A DNA stretch of 7,957 nt from Planctomycetaceae bacterium (lineage in GTDB: Bacteria; Planctomycetota; Planctomycetia; Pirellulales; Thermoguttaceae), in the NCBI GenBank assembly GCA_031266315.1, contig JAISBG010000421.1, positions 1-7,957 of the forward strand, in the 5' to 3' direction. The position numbers were made by a program, and so were the translations under genes. Under the pieces are notes generated by a model. The model did no database searches. It was not told where the DNA came from and worked only from the letters and a program-made list of their open reading frames with translations. Shown here piece after piece: positions 1-6,588 of this stretch (within the stretch, counting starts at the first letter, position 1; every line of letters begins with the position of its first letter).

Positions 1-1086
1 AGAGGCTTTACGTTGGTCGAATTACTGGTCGTTATTGCAATTATCGGCGCGTTAATTGCAATACTGTTACCGGCAATTCAGGCGGCTCGAGAAGCCGCAA
101 GACGGATGCAGTGTGCCAATCAATTAAAACAAATCGGTATCGGATTTCACAATTTCCACGATACCCAACAAGGCATCTTGCCTGTTTCACTTCGAATCAA
201 TCGTGCCGGCGGGTTTGTTCTTCTCTTCCCTTACGTTGAACAAACCGCAGCCTATCAACTGATCGAAAGTAAAACAAACAAATTTGATCAGGACATGAAC
301 GAAGATTTTTGGGGACACAAAACGACTTCCACCCGAAAATTGACGGAAGAGGAAATCACCCAATTATTTTCGATTCCTATTTATCGTTGTCCGACACGCC
401 GAGCAACCGGCGCACGTGACGGTGTTTATACCGGTACTTACGGAGACGGAACAACCGGAACGAATGCTTGCGGTCCGCGTGGAGATTACGCTGTTGTCGC
501 TTATGTTGATCGGACAATAAGTGCTGCCCAATGGTCAAGAGAAACCGGAAATCCAACCGATATCAATTGCCTCTTTGAATTGCGTAGTGCGATGAGACCG
601 GCTTTGCTTCGATCAGGAAGCACTTCGTGGGCAAATTGGACTCCGCGAGACACAATGGCATGGCTTTCCGACGGAACCACCAACACCATCATTTTGGGCG
701 AAAAACATATTCACCCCGACAATTTTCAAAAATGGGACGGAGTAACTTCTACCACAGGATCAAGTGAACCCAATGGATATTCGCAAGATTGCGCCTATAC
801 ACATCCGTGCAATTTTAATTTTGGCGATGCTTGGCTTGCCCGTGCTTTTCACTTACGAGGTACGTTGGAGTGCGTTGGCATTTCACGACCGTACGATAAT
901 AAAGCGGTGGATCAAGACCGGGCAAGTTTTGGAAGTTGGCATCCGGGAATATGTCCGTTTTTGCTTGGTGACGGAGCCGTTTTTCCAATAAATGTTGCCG
1001 CACCGGTGGGAACTCATGATAACAAATTGTTACTTTTAAGATTGTCCGATGTCCAAGACGGCGGAACTATTTCACTCAACGATTGA
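1..1086 (+). CDS. DUF1559 pseudopilin-like protein with H-X9-DG C-terminus (5'-truncated by window edge)
   Basis: The open frame runs from base 1 with no start codon, so the gene begins upstream of the window; 361 codons plus a TGA stop are present. It opens with [20 protein letters not shown], a type IV prepilin/pseudopilin signal: peptidase would cut before the Phe, leaving a hydrophobic helix at about residues 3-22. Next comes the [22 protein letters not shown] stretch typical of the DUF1559 (SBP_bac_10-like) family, which is greatly expanded in Planctomycetota. Near the C-terminus, His314 is followed by nine residues and Asp324-Gly325, the H-X9-DG signature. Members are thought to be envelope or pseudopilus-like surface proteins, but their exact job is unknown. 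The first TTG at 13 is inside the signal motif and is not the real start. The stop lies only 3 bp before a foldback repeat. Family assignment is very secure; function is not. Confidence 0.95.
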   Translation, partial: RGFTLVELLVVIAIIGALIAILLPAIQAAREAARRMQCANQLKQIGIGFHNFHDTQQGILPVSLRINRAGGFVLLFPYVEQTAAYQLIESKTNKFDQDMNEDFWGHKTTSTRKLTEEEITQLFSIPIYRCPTRRATGARDGVYTGTYGDGTTGTNACGPRGDYAVVAYVDRTISAAQWSRETGNPTDINCLFELRSAMRPALLRSGSTSWANWTPRDTMAWLSDGTTNTIILGEKHIHPDNFQKWDGVTSTTGSSEPNGYSQDCAYTHPCNFNFGDAWLARAFHLRGTLECVGISRPYDNKAVDQDRASFGSWHPGICPFLLGDGAVFPINVAAPVGTHDNKLLLLRLSDVQDGGTISLND

Positions 1087-1089
1087 AAT

Positions 1090-1480
1090 ATACTGTTCTT
1101 AGCCCGATAAGGCAGAATTTTGTTGTCCGGTAGGATAGCAAGTTTTTCCTCCGCCCCTTTAGGGGCAACACAAGCCAGCCCGCCGCAACGCGGCGGGTGA
1201 GAACCAATAACACGCCGCCCTGAAAGGGCAACATATTTGGAGAGTTGATAGTGGAGAATGAAAAAAGAATAGACCACAACGTGTTAAATCCGCTTGCGAT
1301 ACTATCCACTATTCACTTTCCACTAATATGTTGCCCTTACAGGGCGATTGTTCGGACGGGACTTACCCGCCGCGTTGCGGCGGGCTGGCTTGTGTTGCCC
1401 TTGCAGGGCGGAGGAAAACGCGCAATCCTAACGAATGATGTATCTTTGACCGACTTTCTATCTACGGTGCGTAACATGAG
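1090..1480. mobile_element. Foldback repeat family 1, copy A (decayed, transposase-less)
   Basis: This 391-bp non-coding block is a near relative of the repeat at 4966-5314. Positions 1130-1236 match 5031-5137 with three differences, and the right part (about 1328-1480) matches 5161-5314 closely. The two halves are inverted copies of each other: CCTCCGCCC...GGGGCAACACAAGCCAGC on the left pairs with the complementary block around 1370-1415. Each half also contains its own CCCGCCGC/GCGGCGGG hairpin. The right end (CTACGGTGCGTAACATGAG, ending at 1480) resembles the copy B end with three substitutions. The left end is worn, about 30 bp next to it is missing relative to copy B, and the centre (about 1237-1327) has unrelated filler that is itself partly self-complementary. 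No target-site duplication is visible. It sits between the convergent ends of the DUF1559 gene and the anti-sigma gene. Open frames inside it are by-products of the repeat. Confidence 0.8.
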
Positions 1481-1529
1481 TGCTTAAAAAAATATTTCAT
1501 AAAAAATTTGCAATCCTTATTGGCAAGAT

Positions 1530-2747
1530 TTATTCTTTTGGCGTGAATACCGGCAAAATCCGAAAGAATATTCGACCATTGTGAAACAGAACATTTTGAC
1601 CGTAAGCCGTCTGAACCGTAGAACCGTCAAAATTTGAAACAAGCGGGTTGACCTCTGAAATCAAGGTTTGATCGATAAATTTGTGCGGGTCCGGCGGAAA
1701 TGTTTCTGTTACGGAATTATCGGTTCGGGTTTGACCAAGAATAATATCCCGACCACGAGGTTCAGAAAAAACGAATGGTGTAGAATTTTGAGAGACTGAT
1801 TTCAAAAGTCCCGGAAATAACTCAATCGGAACAGAATTGCCGGACGGTTGAGCCGTTTCACCAGTCAGCATGACCGGAAACTGAGCAGGTTTCAACTCCT
1901 GCCAACCGGATTGAGTTAAATTGATCGGGGAAGAATTTTCAACCGGTGTTGTCTTTTCCGGTATTCTCTGAAGTTGCGTGTAGTGATCAATACTTTTATT
2001 GATTTCGTGAATTTTAGATTTTGTAAAATAATTTTGCGTCCGATTCCCAATGTAGTTGATCACCGGAAACGCAATAACCGCAATAAGAATACCAACAGCA
2101 ATCGATATGCCGACATCAAACCATCGGCGGTTTTTCGTAATATGTTTAGACGGCGAAACTGTTGAGTGTTCACGGTAACCGGACAAACGCCGAATCAAGC
2201 GTTTACTGTTGGAATGTTCCGTAGGAGTTGTTGGCGGAATTGCCGGTTGAGAAGGCGAAACAGTCAAAATCTTTTCCTGAACCTCCGAACTCTTATCAAC
2301 AGAATCGTTTGAAACCAAACGGTTCGAAACCGGAGAATCAGTTGCCGGAGGCGGAGAAACCGGCGGGTTCGGAACCGAATAATTAGCAGCGGAACGGTTT
2401 GCAACACCCAATTCGTCCAACTTGTCCTTAAAATGAGACGCCGGAATTGTCATAGTAATAACAGAACCGAGCAATGTTTCGGGAACAAGATTATTGGCAT
2501 GATCACTGTTTTGTTTCATCTGGTCAAGATGTTTCCAAAGCCGACGACAAGTACGTTGCGCCAAATTGTACGGCGGATCGACCGATTCATAAACGTATGT
2601 CAACGGCGAAAGTTCTTTTTGGAGCATCGCCAACTCGGTTCGCAACGCCGGTTGGCAAAGCAATTCCCGCTCGACATAAGCAATTTCATCATCTTCTAAG
2701 GCATTCGTCAAATAGCCTAACAACATTTCACGGTTTAAATCGCTCAT
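1530..2747 (-). CDS. Putative membrane-anchored anti-sigma factor, zinc-free type
   Basis: The 405-residue protein starts at an ATG without a strong Shine-Dalgarno site. Residues about 8-50 (LLGYLTNALEDDE...VERELL...PALRTELAMLQKELSPL) resemble the short helical N-terminus of planctomycete anti-sigma factors. The HxxxCxxC zinc motif of the ZAS class is absent. Residues about 121-180 form a Pro/Ser/Thr-rich linker. One transmembrane helix is visible at about 211-233, just after a basic stretch (KHITKNRRW), so the N-terminus should be cytoplasmic and residues about 235-405 extracytoplasmic. The tail contains GQNVLFHNGRIFF (383-395), reminiscent of the GQNVLF-x-DG ending of planctomycete pseudopilin-like proteins. 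The gene lies downstream of an ECF sigma gene on the same strand, across a 270-bp gap. A role in holding that sigma factor at the membrane is inferred from position and the N-terminus; an uncharacterised membrane protein is the alternative. Confidence 0.7.
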   Translation of the reverse strand: MSDLNREMLLGYLTNALEDDEIAYVERELLCQPALRTELAMLQKELSPLTYVYESVDPPYNLAQRTCRRLWKHLDQMKQNSDHANNLVPETLLGSVITMTIPASHFKDKLDELGVANRSAANYSVPNPPVSPPPATDSPVSNRLVSNDSVDKSSEVQEKILTVSPSQPAIPPTTPTEHSNSKRLIRRLSGYREHSTVSPSKHITKNRRWFDVGISIAVGILIAVIAFPVINYIGNRTQNYFTKSKIHEINKSIDHYTQLQRIPEKTTPVENSSPINLTQSGWQELKPAQFPVMLTGETAQPSGNSVPIELFPGLLKSVSQNSTPFVFSEPRGRDIILGQTRTDNSVTETFPPDPHKFIDQTLISEVNPLVSNFDGSTVQTAYGQNVLFHNGRIFFRILPVFTPKE

Positions 2748-3017
2748 TGTAGTGTTGATAAGTTTACGGATTTTAATTTACAGGGCGACAGTATTACAAA
2801 AAGTAAAGTTTTCGTCAAGAGAAATTTCAGCGGATTTAAAATTTGCAGTAAACTTTACCAGTAGAGAATAATTGTAAGGCGGTGAGAGGTTCGTTTCGTG
2901 TTTTGAATTTTTCAGATATTGAACAACCGAACCCTTTTATTGGTCTTACGTTATGGTGATTTACCGAATTTGTTTCCGTTTTAGGTTTCTCATTGCGAAT
3001 TGCCTAATTCCTTAATA
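2748..3017 (-). other. Intergenic spacer between sigma and anti-sigma genes, with a small inverted repeat
   Basis: This 270-bp gap is long for a sigma/anti-sigma pair, which often overlap or nearly touch. No supported gene lies in it. A perfect 9-bp inverted repeat, GTAAAGTTT at 2803-2811 and AAACTTTAC at 2850-2858, is separated by 38 bp and could be an operator or a weak hairpin in the leader of the anti-sigma mRNA. No clear terminator (GC-rich hairpin plus T run) or strong ribosome site is visible before the anti-sigma ATG, so whether the two genes share a transcript cannot be decided. Confidence 0.4.
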
Positions 3018-3644
3018 TCATACGTTATCTGCCAGTAAATGGTTCAATTTTTTTACTGCGGTGTTTAGCCGACTTTTAATTGTTCCAAACGGGATACCGA
3101 GTGATTCGGAGGCATCGCGGTAACTCATTCCTTGAAAATAGACCATGTAAAGAACTTGCCGTAAAAATTCCGGCAAGCGTTCAACTGCCTCGCGAACCTG
3201 AATTTTCTGCTCGCTGTGAATGGAATTGAGTACCGGATCTGTTTCATCACCAACCAATATATCCGATAATTTTGCGGAATCAGGATCGGCATCACAGGTT
3301 TCGTCGATACTAATAACCTGATACCGTCTCATTTTACGGCAAAGATCAATTGCCTGATTGGTGGCGATTCGATAGAGCCAAGGACGGAATTTCCTGCCTT
3401 CCTCGAATTGGTTGCATTTCGTAAGAACTTGCAGAAATGTTGTTTGAAAAATATCTTCAGCACTTTCAGTATTACCAAGATAATGTCGAAGATAGTTGAA
3501 AAGTTCCCGCTCATAGCGTTTGACCAACTCTTCAAAAGCCTCGCGCTGTTGTGTCATACGATATTCCAAAATTAATTCTTCGTCTGTCCACTGAGAAAAA
3601 TCAATTACCGAAAACCGAGCCGTTTCTTCTGCAACACAATACAT
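3018..3644 (-). CDS. ECF-family RNA polymerase sigma factor
   Basis: This sigma-70 family extracytoplasmic-function factor has 208 residues from the chosen start. Region 2 spans about residues 36-107 and includes AFEELVKRYERELFNYL, the DIFQTTFLQVL helix (64-74) and PWLYRIATNQAIDLCRK (88-104), which bind core polymerase and the -10 element. Region 4 spans about 149-202, with the helix-turn-helix MSYRDASESLGIPFGTIKSRLNTAVKKL (173-200) for the -35 element. Regions 1 and 3 are absent, as expected for the ECF class. I chose the ATG at 3644 because AAGGTG lies 4 bases upstream. The frame stays open to a GTG at 3713, which would add 23 residues (231 in all) but has no good ribosome site. The putative anti-sigma gene follows downstream. 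Target genes cannot be read from the window. The family call is very secure; the start is moderately so. Confidence 0.93.
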   Translation of the reverse strand: MYCVAEETARFSVIDFSQWTDEELILEYRMTQQREAFEELVKRYERELFNYLRHYLGNTESAEDIFQTTFLQVLTKCNQFEEGRKFRPWLYRIATNQAIDLCRKMRRYQVISIDETCDADPDSAKLSDILVGDETDPVLNSIHSEQKIQVREAVERLPEFLRQVLYMVYFQGMSYRDASESLGIPFGTIKSRLNTAVKKLNHLLADNV

Positions 3645-3648
3645 AGTA

Positions 3649-3654
3649 CACCTT
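3649..3654 (-). promoter_or_regulatory. Shine-Dalgarno-like site for the ECF sigma gene
   Basis: On the minus strand AAGGTG precedes the ATG at 3644 by four bases (AAGGTG-TACT-ATG). It is the reason for preferring this start over the GTG at 3713, although the spacing is slightly short. Confidence 0.5.
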
Positions 3655-4090
3655 GTTCTTTCTGCCGAAAGTTCCGTCAAAATAACATTCCTTTTAGCAA
3701 TATTGAATTTCACTTTCCGGAGTCAGTTTCGAGTAAAAAAGTTATGCTCTTTTATTTTTCTAATGTGACCTCGACTGACACCGCTTCTTAATTAACTAAA
3801 AGAATTTATTCACATTTCATGCCAAGAAGATAAAAAGTCCAATATCTAAAGAAAAATTTTTGTGGGAAACAGCGATTAACTCCATACAAATAAAAAGGAT
3901 AAATCGTTTGATTATTTTTTTATTTTTTAATATTCTTCAAAATATCATTCCAATCCGGCTAAAATCAAATAGATCAATCCTCACCTTTTTTCAAATCATT
4001 GTATCGGATTGAAAGGATTTCAAGGATTATTCCTCTTTGAACTATTTGACCGTGTAAAATTTTCATTATAAGTAATTTCTAAAAAATCAT

Positions 4091-4156
4091 TTTTTGACAG
4101 GATTTACAAAATTTACAGGATAAAAATCAAATAAATCATGTTTATCTTGTCAAAAA
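4091..4156. repeat. Inverted repeat TTTTTGACAGGAT / ATCTTGTCAAAAA
   Basis: The 13-bp arms at 4091-4103 and 4144-4156 are complementary apart from one position. They enclose AT-rich DNA containing ATTTACAAAATTTACAGGAT. The GACAGGATTTACA-type wording resembles a simple intergenic repeat seen in many environmental bacterial genomes, probably a worn copy here. It could form a hairpin in RNA, but no function is shown. Confidence 0.45.
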
Positions 4157-4319
4157 AATTGTTTTCGTCGGCGGTTTTTGGAAGTTGCCTATATTTGTGA
4201 AAAAGAGAATCGTTGATAATTTTAACTGATTTAGCCGTTTTTGGAAAGCCCGGCAATTCCGGTAATTTCAGTGAGAATTTTTATTTTGTTGTTTTGTCGG
4301 AGATAATTTTTACGGGGAC

Positions 4320-4349
4320 TTGTCAACATGCCCCTTATTCAGGTATATT
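4320..4349 (+). promoter_or_regulatory. Candidate sigma-70-like promoter upstream of the ACT gene
   Basis: TTGTCA (4320-4325) and TATATT (4344-4349) are 18 bp apart; each differs from the consensus TTGACA/TATAAT by one base. It points toward the ACT gene, and transcription from it would give a leader of roughly 140 nt. In such AT-rich DNA a chance match is quite possible. Confidence 0.3.
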
Positions 4350-4494
4350 TTAATAATTCTAAAAATTTCGATATTTTGAGACGCAAGACCGTTTGTTAAT
4401 ATCAACCGGTTTTGCTAACCAATTGTTATCGTCAAATTAGAAGAATCGATTTTACTAACTAATTTGTCAACCAATATTTACATTTTTTACCGCT

Positions 4495-4926
4495 ATGAAA
4501 TTGAAACAACTTTCGCTCTTTTTGGAAAACAAGCCGGGTAATGTCCGCAAAGCGTGTCGAACTTTGGCTGACAGTGGAATTAACATTGAAACAATGGCTC
4601 TTGCAGACACGGAGCAGTTCGGAATATTGCGAATTCTCGTCAAAGACTGGGAACGGGCAAAACTGGAATTTGAGAAAAACGGTGTTGTCGTCAAAGTGTC
4701 GGAAGTTGTTGCGTTGGCGGTGGATCATCGCCCCGGCGGTTTGGCGGATATTCTTGACGTTCTGGACGAAGCCAGTCTCAATATCGAATATATGTACGGT
4801 TTTTTCCAGAAAACCGGTAACGCGGTGATTGTATTCCGTTTCGATAATCCCGACGCTGCAATCGAAAAATTGCAATCACGCGGAATCCGCGTCATCGGAA
4901 ATAAAGAACTCTTCGGAACAAATTAA
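4495..4926 (+). CDS. Tandem ACT-domain protein
   Basis: This 143-residue protein is almost entirely two ACT domains. The first is at about residues 1-66 (MKLKQLSLFLENKPGNVRKACRTLADSGINIETMALADT...), the second at about 70-138 (VVALAVDHRPGGLADILDVLDEASLNIEYMYGF...). Both show the ligand-loop pattern, ENKPGNV and DHRPGGL, followed by a helix and a buried strand. ACT domains bind small molecules, usually amino acids, as regulatory modules. Stand-alone double-ACT proteins of this size (COG4747-like) occur in many anaerobes and planctomycetes and have no settled function. No enzyme domain is attached, so a ligand-sensing role is inferred. The ATG has no evident Shine-Dalgarno site. The cysteine desulfurase gene follows on the same strand, separated mainly by an inserted repeat. 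Confidence 0.9.
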   Translation: MKLKQLSLFLENKPGNVRKACRTLADSGINIETMALADTEQFGILRILVKDWERAKLEFEKNGVVVKVSEVVALAVDHRPGGLADILDVLDEASLNIEYMYGFFQKTGNAVIVFRFDNPDAAIEKLQSRGIRVIGNKELFGTN

Positions 4927-4958
4927 AAAAAATTTGTATTGTGTGTGAACGGTTACAA

Positions 4959-4965
4959 TTATTTA
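4959..4965. repeat. Left target-site duplication of the foldback element (TTATTTA)
   Basis: TTATTTA directly precedes the left terminal inverted repeat and is repeated directly after the right one at 5315-5321. The match continues for CT on both sides (TTATTTACT), so the true duplication may be 7 or 9 bp; CT is also the first dinucleotide of the left terminal repeat. Confidence 0.75.
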
Positions 4966-5314
4966 CTCCTGTTCCGCCCCGTAGGCGAAAAGTCGGTTAA
5001 ACATACATTAACATTGGAATTTTGATGTCGGTAGGATGGCAAGTTTTTCCTCCGCCCCTTTAGGGGCAACACAAGCCAGCCCGCCGCAACGCGGCGGGTG
5101 AGAGCCAATAACACGCCGCCCTGAAAGGGCAGCATATCGATGGAAAATGTAATAATAGTTATGCTGCCCTTACAGGGCGATTATTCGGGCGGGACTTACC
5201 CGCCGCGTTGCGGCGGGCTGGCTTGTGTTGCCCTTGCAGGGCGGAGGAAAACACGCAATCCTACCGTGTTGATGTATCTTTGACCGACTTGTTACCTACG
5301 GGGCGGAACAGGAG
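4966..5314. mobile_element. Foldback/MITE-like element family 1, copy B, intact ends
   Basis: This 349-bp element begins with CTCCTGTTCCGCCCCGTAGG (4966-4985) and ends with its perfect 20-bp inverse (5295-5314). It is flanked by the direct repeat TTATTTA, the mark of transposition. Almost the whole element is self-complementary: left-arm blocks CCTCCGCC...GGGGCAACACAAGCCAGC and GCCCTGAAAGGGCAGCATA pair with right-arm inverses, around a short centre near 5138-5160. Each arm holds local hairpins such as CCCGCCGCGTTGCGGCGGG. No protein gene lies inside, so it must have been moved by a transposase made elsewhere. It separates the ACT gene (stop 39 bp before it) from the desulfurase gene (ATG 36 bp after it). 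As RNA it would fold into one very long hairpin, which could end or attenuate read-through; that is inference. Confidence 0.88.
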
Positions 5315-5321
5315 TTATTTA
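5315..5321. repeat. Right target-site duplication of the foldback element (TTATTTA)
   Basis: This is a direct copy of 4959-4965, touching the right terminal inverted repeat. The identity extends to 9 bp (TTATTTACT, to 5323). Removing one copy and the element would leave about 68 bp between the ACT stop and the desulfurase start. Confidence 0.75.
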
Positions 5322-5350
5322 CTATTCACTCATAACGATTTACAGAAACG

Positions 5351-6556
5351 ATGATTTATCTTGACAATAATGCAACGACAGCGGTTGCGCCGGAAGTTTG
5401 TGAGGCGATGTCTCCGTTTTTCGGTAACGAATATTTTAATCCGAGTTCGATGTACAATGCCGCCAAACCGGTGAAACACGCCATGGATTCCGCCCGTGAA
5501 TTGATTGCCGGATTTCTTGGCGCGGCGCATACATCGGAATTACTTTTCACTTCCTGCGCAACAGAAAGTCTCAACGCCGCGATTTTCGGCGCGATTCACG
5601 CTAATCCGGAACGGCGTCATCTGATCACAACCGCCGTAGAACATCCCGCCGTTCTCGAAGTCGGAAAAGCGTTACAGCGGGAAGGATTTGAAGTTTCGTT
5701 TATCGGAGTTGATCGGCAAGGCAATCTGAATCTCGGTGAATTTGTACGGGAATTGCGGAGCGATACGCTGCTTGTTGCAATAATGCACGCAAATAATGAA
5801 ACCGGTGTGGTGTTTCCGATTGAACGGCTTTCGCGGGTTGTTAAAGAGACCGACCCGTCGATTCTGTTCCTTTGCGATGCCACGCAATCAATGACGAAAC
5901 TTCCAATTCGGTTGGACGGAAATTTCCGTCATGTTGATATGTTGGCGTTTTCGGGACATAAATTTCATGCCCCCAAAGGAATCGGCGGTTTGTATCTCCG
6001 GCGCGGAACACGTTGCCGGACGTTTTTGATCGGAGGACATCAGGAATCCGGTCGGCGCGGCGGTACGGAAAATGTTCCGTATATTATCGGAATGGCAAAA
6101 GCGGTTGAACGTGCCGCCGAAACTCACCATGACGACCAGAAACGTATCGAATATTTACGCAACAAACTTGAAGCCGGAATTGTACAAAAAATTCCGAATG
6201 TCGAAGTCAACGGTTCAGGAGCGGAACGGATACCGAACACGCTTAATATTGCGGCGCATTATATCGAAGGCGAAGGAATTTTGTATCAATTGAGTGATCT
6301 TGAAATTTGTGCGTCGAGCGGTTCGGCGTGTACTTCCGGTTCGCTGGAACCGTCGCATGTTTTAACCGCAATGGGTGTTCCGTTTACGGCAAAACACGGC
6401 TCCGTCCGGTTCAGCCTGAGCCGGTACACAACGGAAAATGAAATTGATTTTGTTATTGATAAGTTCCCGGAAATTGTTGCACGATTACGGCGTTTGTCGC
6501 CTTATTGGGACCAAACAACTAATAAACCAAGAAAACCGCAAACGTCCGTTCAATAA
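5351..6556 (+). CDS. Cysteine desulfurase, NifS/IscS family (class V aminotransferase fold)
   Basis: This PLP enzyme removes sulfur from L-cysteine, giving alanine and an enzyme-bound persulfide for Fe-S cluster or tRNA/cofactor thiolation. All key features of the 401-residue protein are present: the MIYLDNNATT start, ATESLN (71-76), EHPA with PLP-stacking His98, HANNETG (146-152), the DATQ pair Asp176/Gln179, SGHKFHAPKGIG with the Schiff-base Lys204, RGGTENV (236-242), and the catalytic Cys327 in SSGSACTSGSLEPSHVL. The long Cys-loop SSGSACTSG and the overall length match the NifS/IscS group rather than SufS. The last 20 residues are polar and variable. There is no nearby iscU, nifU or thiI, so its acceptor is unknown; I leave the symbol blank because nifS and iscS cannot be told apart here. 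The ATG lacks a strong ribosome site and lies 36 bp after the foldback element. Confidence 0.96.
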   Translation: MIYLDNNATTAVAPEVCEAMSPFFGNEYFNPSSMYNAAKPVKHAMDSARELIAGFLGAAHTSELLFTSCATESLNAAIFGAIHANPERRHLITTAVEHPAVLEVGKALQREGFEVSFIGVDRQGNLNLGEFVRELRSDTLLVAIMHANNETGVVFPIERLSRVVKETDPSILFLCDATQSMTKLPIRLDGNFRHVDMLAFSGHKFHAPKGIGGLYLRRGTRCRTFLIGGHQESGRRGGTENVPYIIGMAKAVERAAETHHDDQKRIEYLRNKLEAGIVQKIPNVEVNGSGAERIPNTLNIAAHYIEGEGILYQLSDLEICASSGSACTSGSLEPSHVLTAMGVPFTAKHGSVRFSLSRYTTENEIDFVIDKFPEIVARLRRLSPYWDQTTNKPRKPQTSVQ

Positions 6557-6588
6557 TCCGCGTAACATTTCAGAAGAATTTTCGTTAA

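Larger units (their letters stand above)
3645..4494. other. AT-rich divergent intergenic region without recognisable genes
   Basis: About 850 bp separate the divergent sigma and ACT-protein genes (780 bp if the sigma gene starts at 3713). I see no convincing coding frame, tRNA or riboswitch. The region is strongly AT-rich with many A and T runs. It contains three GGATT units at an exact 9-bp spacing (4006-4010, 4015-4019, 4024-4028), an inverted repeat at 4091-4156, a possible promoter at 4320-4349, and an imperfect direct repeat about 40 bp apart (near 4410 and 4450, TTTTGCTAACCAA versus TTTTACTAACTAA) just before the ACT gene. Promoters for both flanking genes should lie here. Confidence 0.5.

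Noticed and set aside
764..991. Alternative-frame open frames within the DUF1559 gene
   Set aside because: They overlap a strongly supported coding frame and have no recognisable features.
1014..1487. Overlapping open frames on both strands in the repeat, encoding RVAAGWLVLPL-type peptides
   Set aside because: They lie wholly or mostly in foldback copy A and arise from its inverted arms; the same peptide appears from both arms, with no ribosome site or family match.
3018..3713. Sigma factor starting at the GTG at 3713
   Set aside because: The added 23 residues show no sigma-family sequence and no ribosome site precedes the GTG; the ATG at 3644 has AAGGTG before it. Not excluded.
3714..4494. 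Replication origin or DnaA-box cluster in the AT-rich spacer
   Set aside because: I found no convincing repeated TTATCCACA-like boxes and no origin-linked genes nearby.
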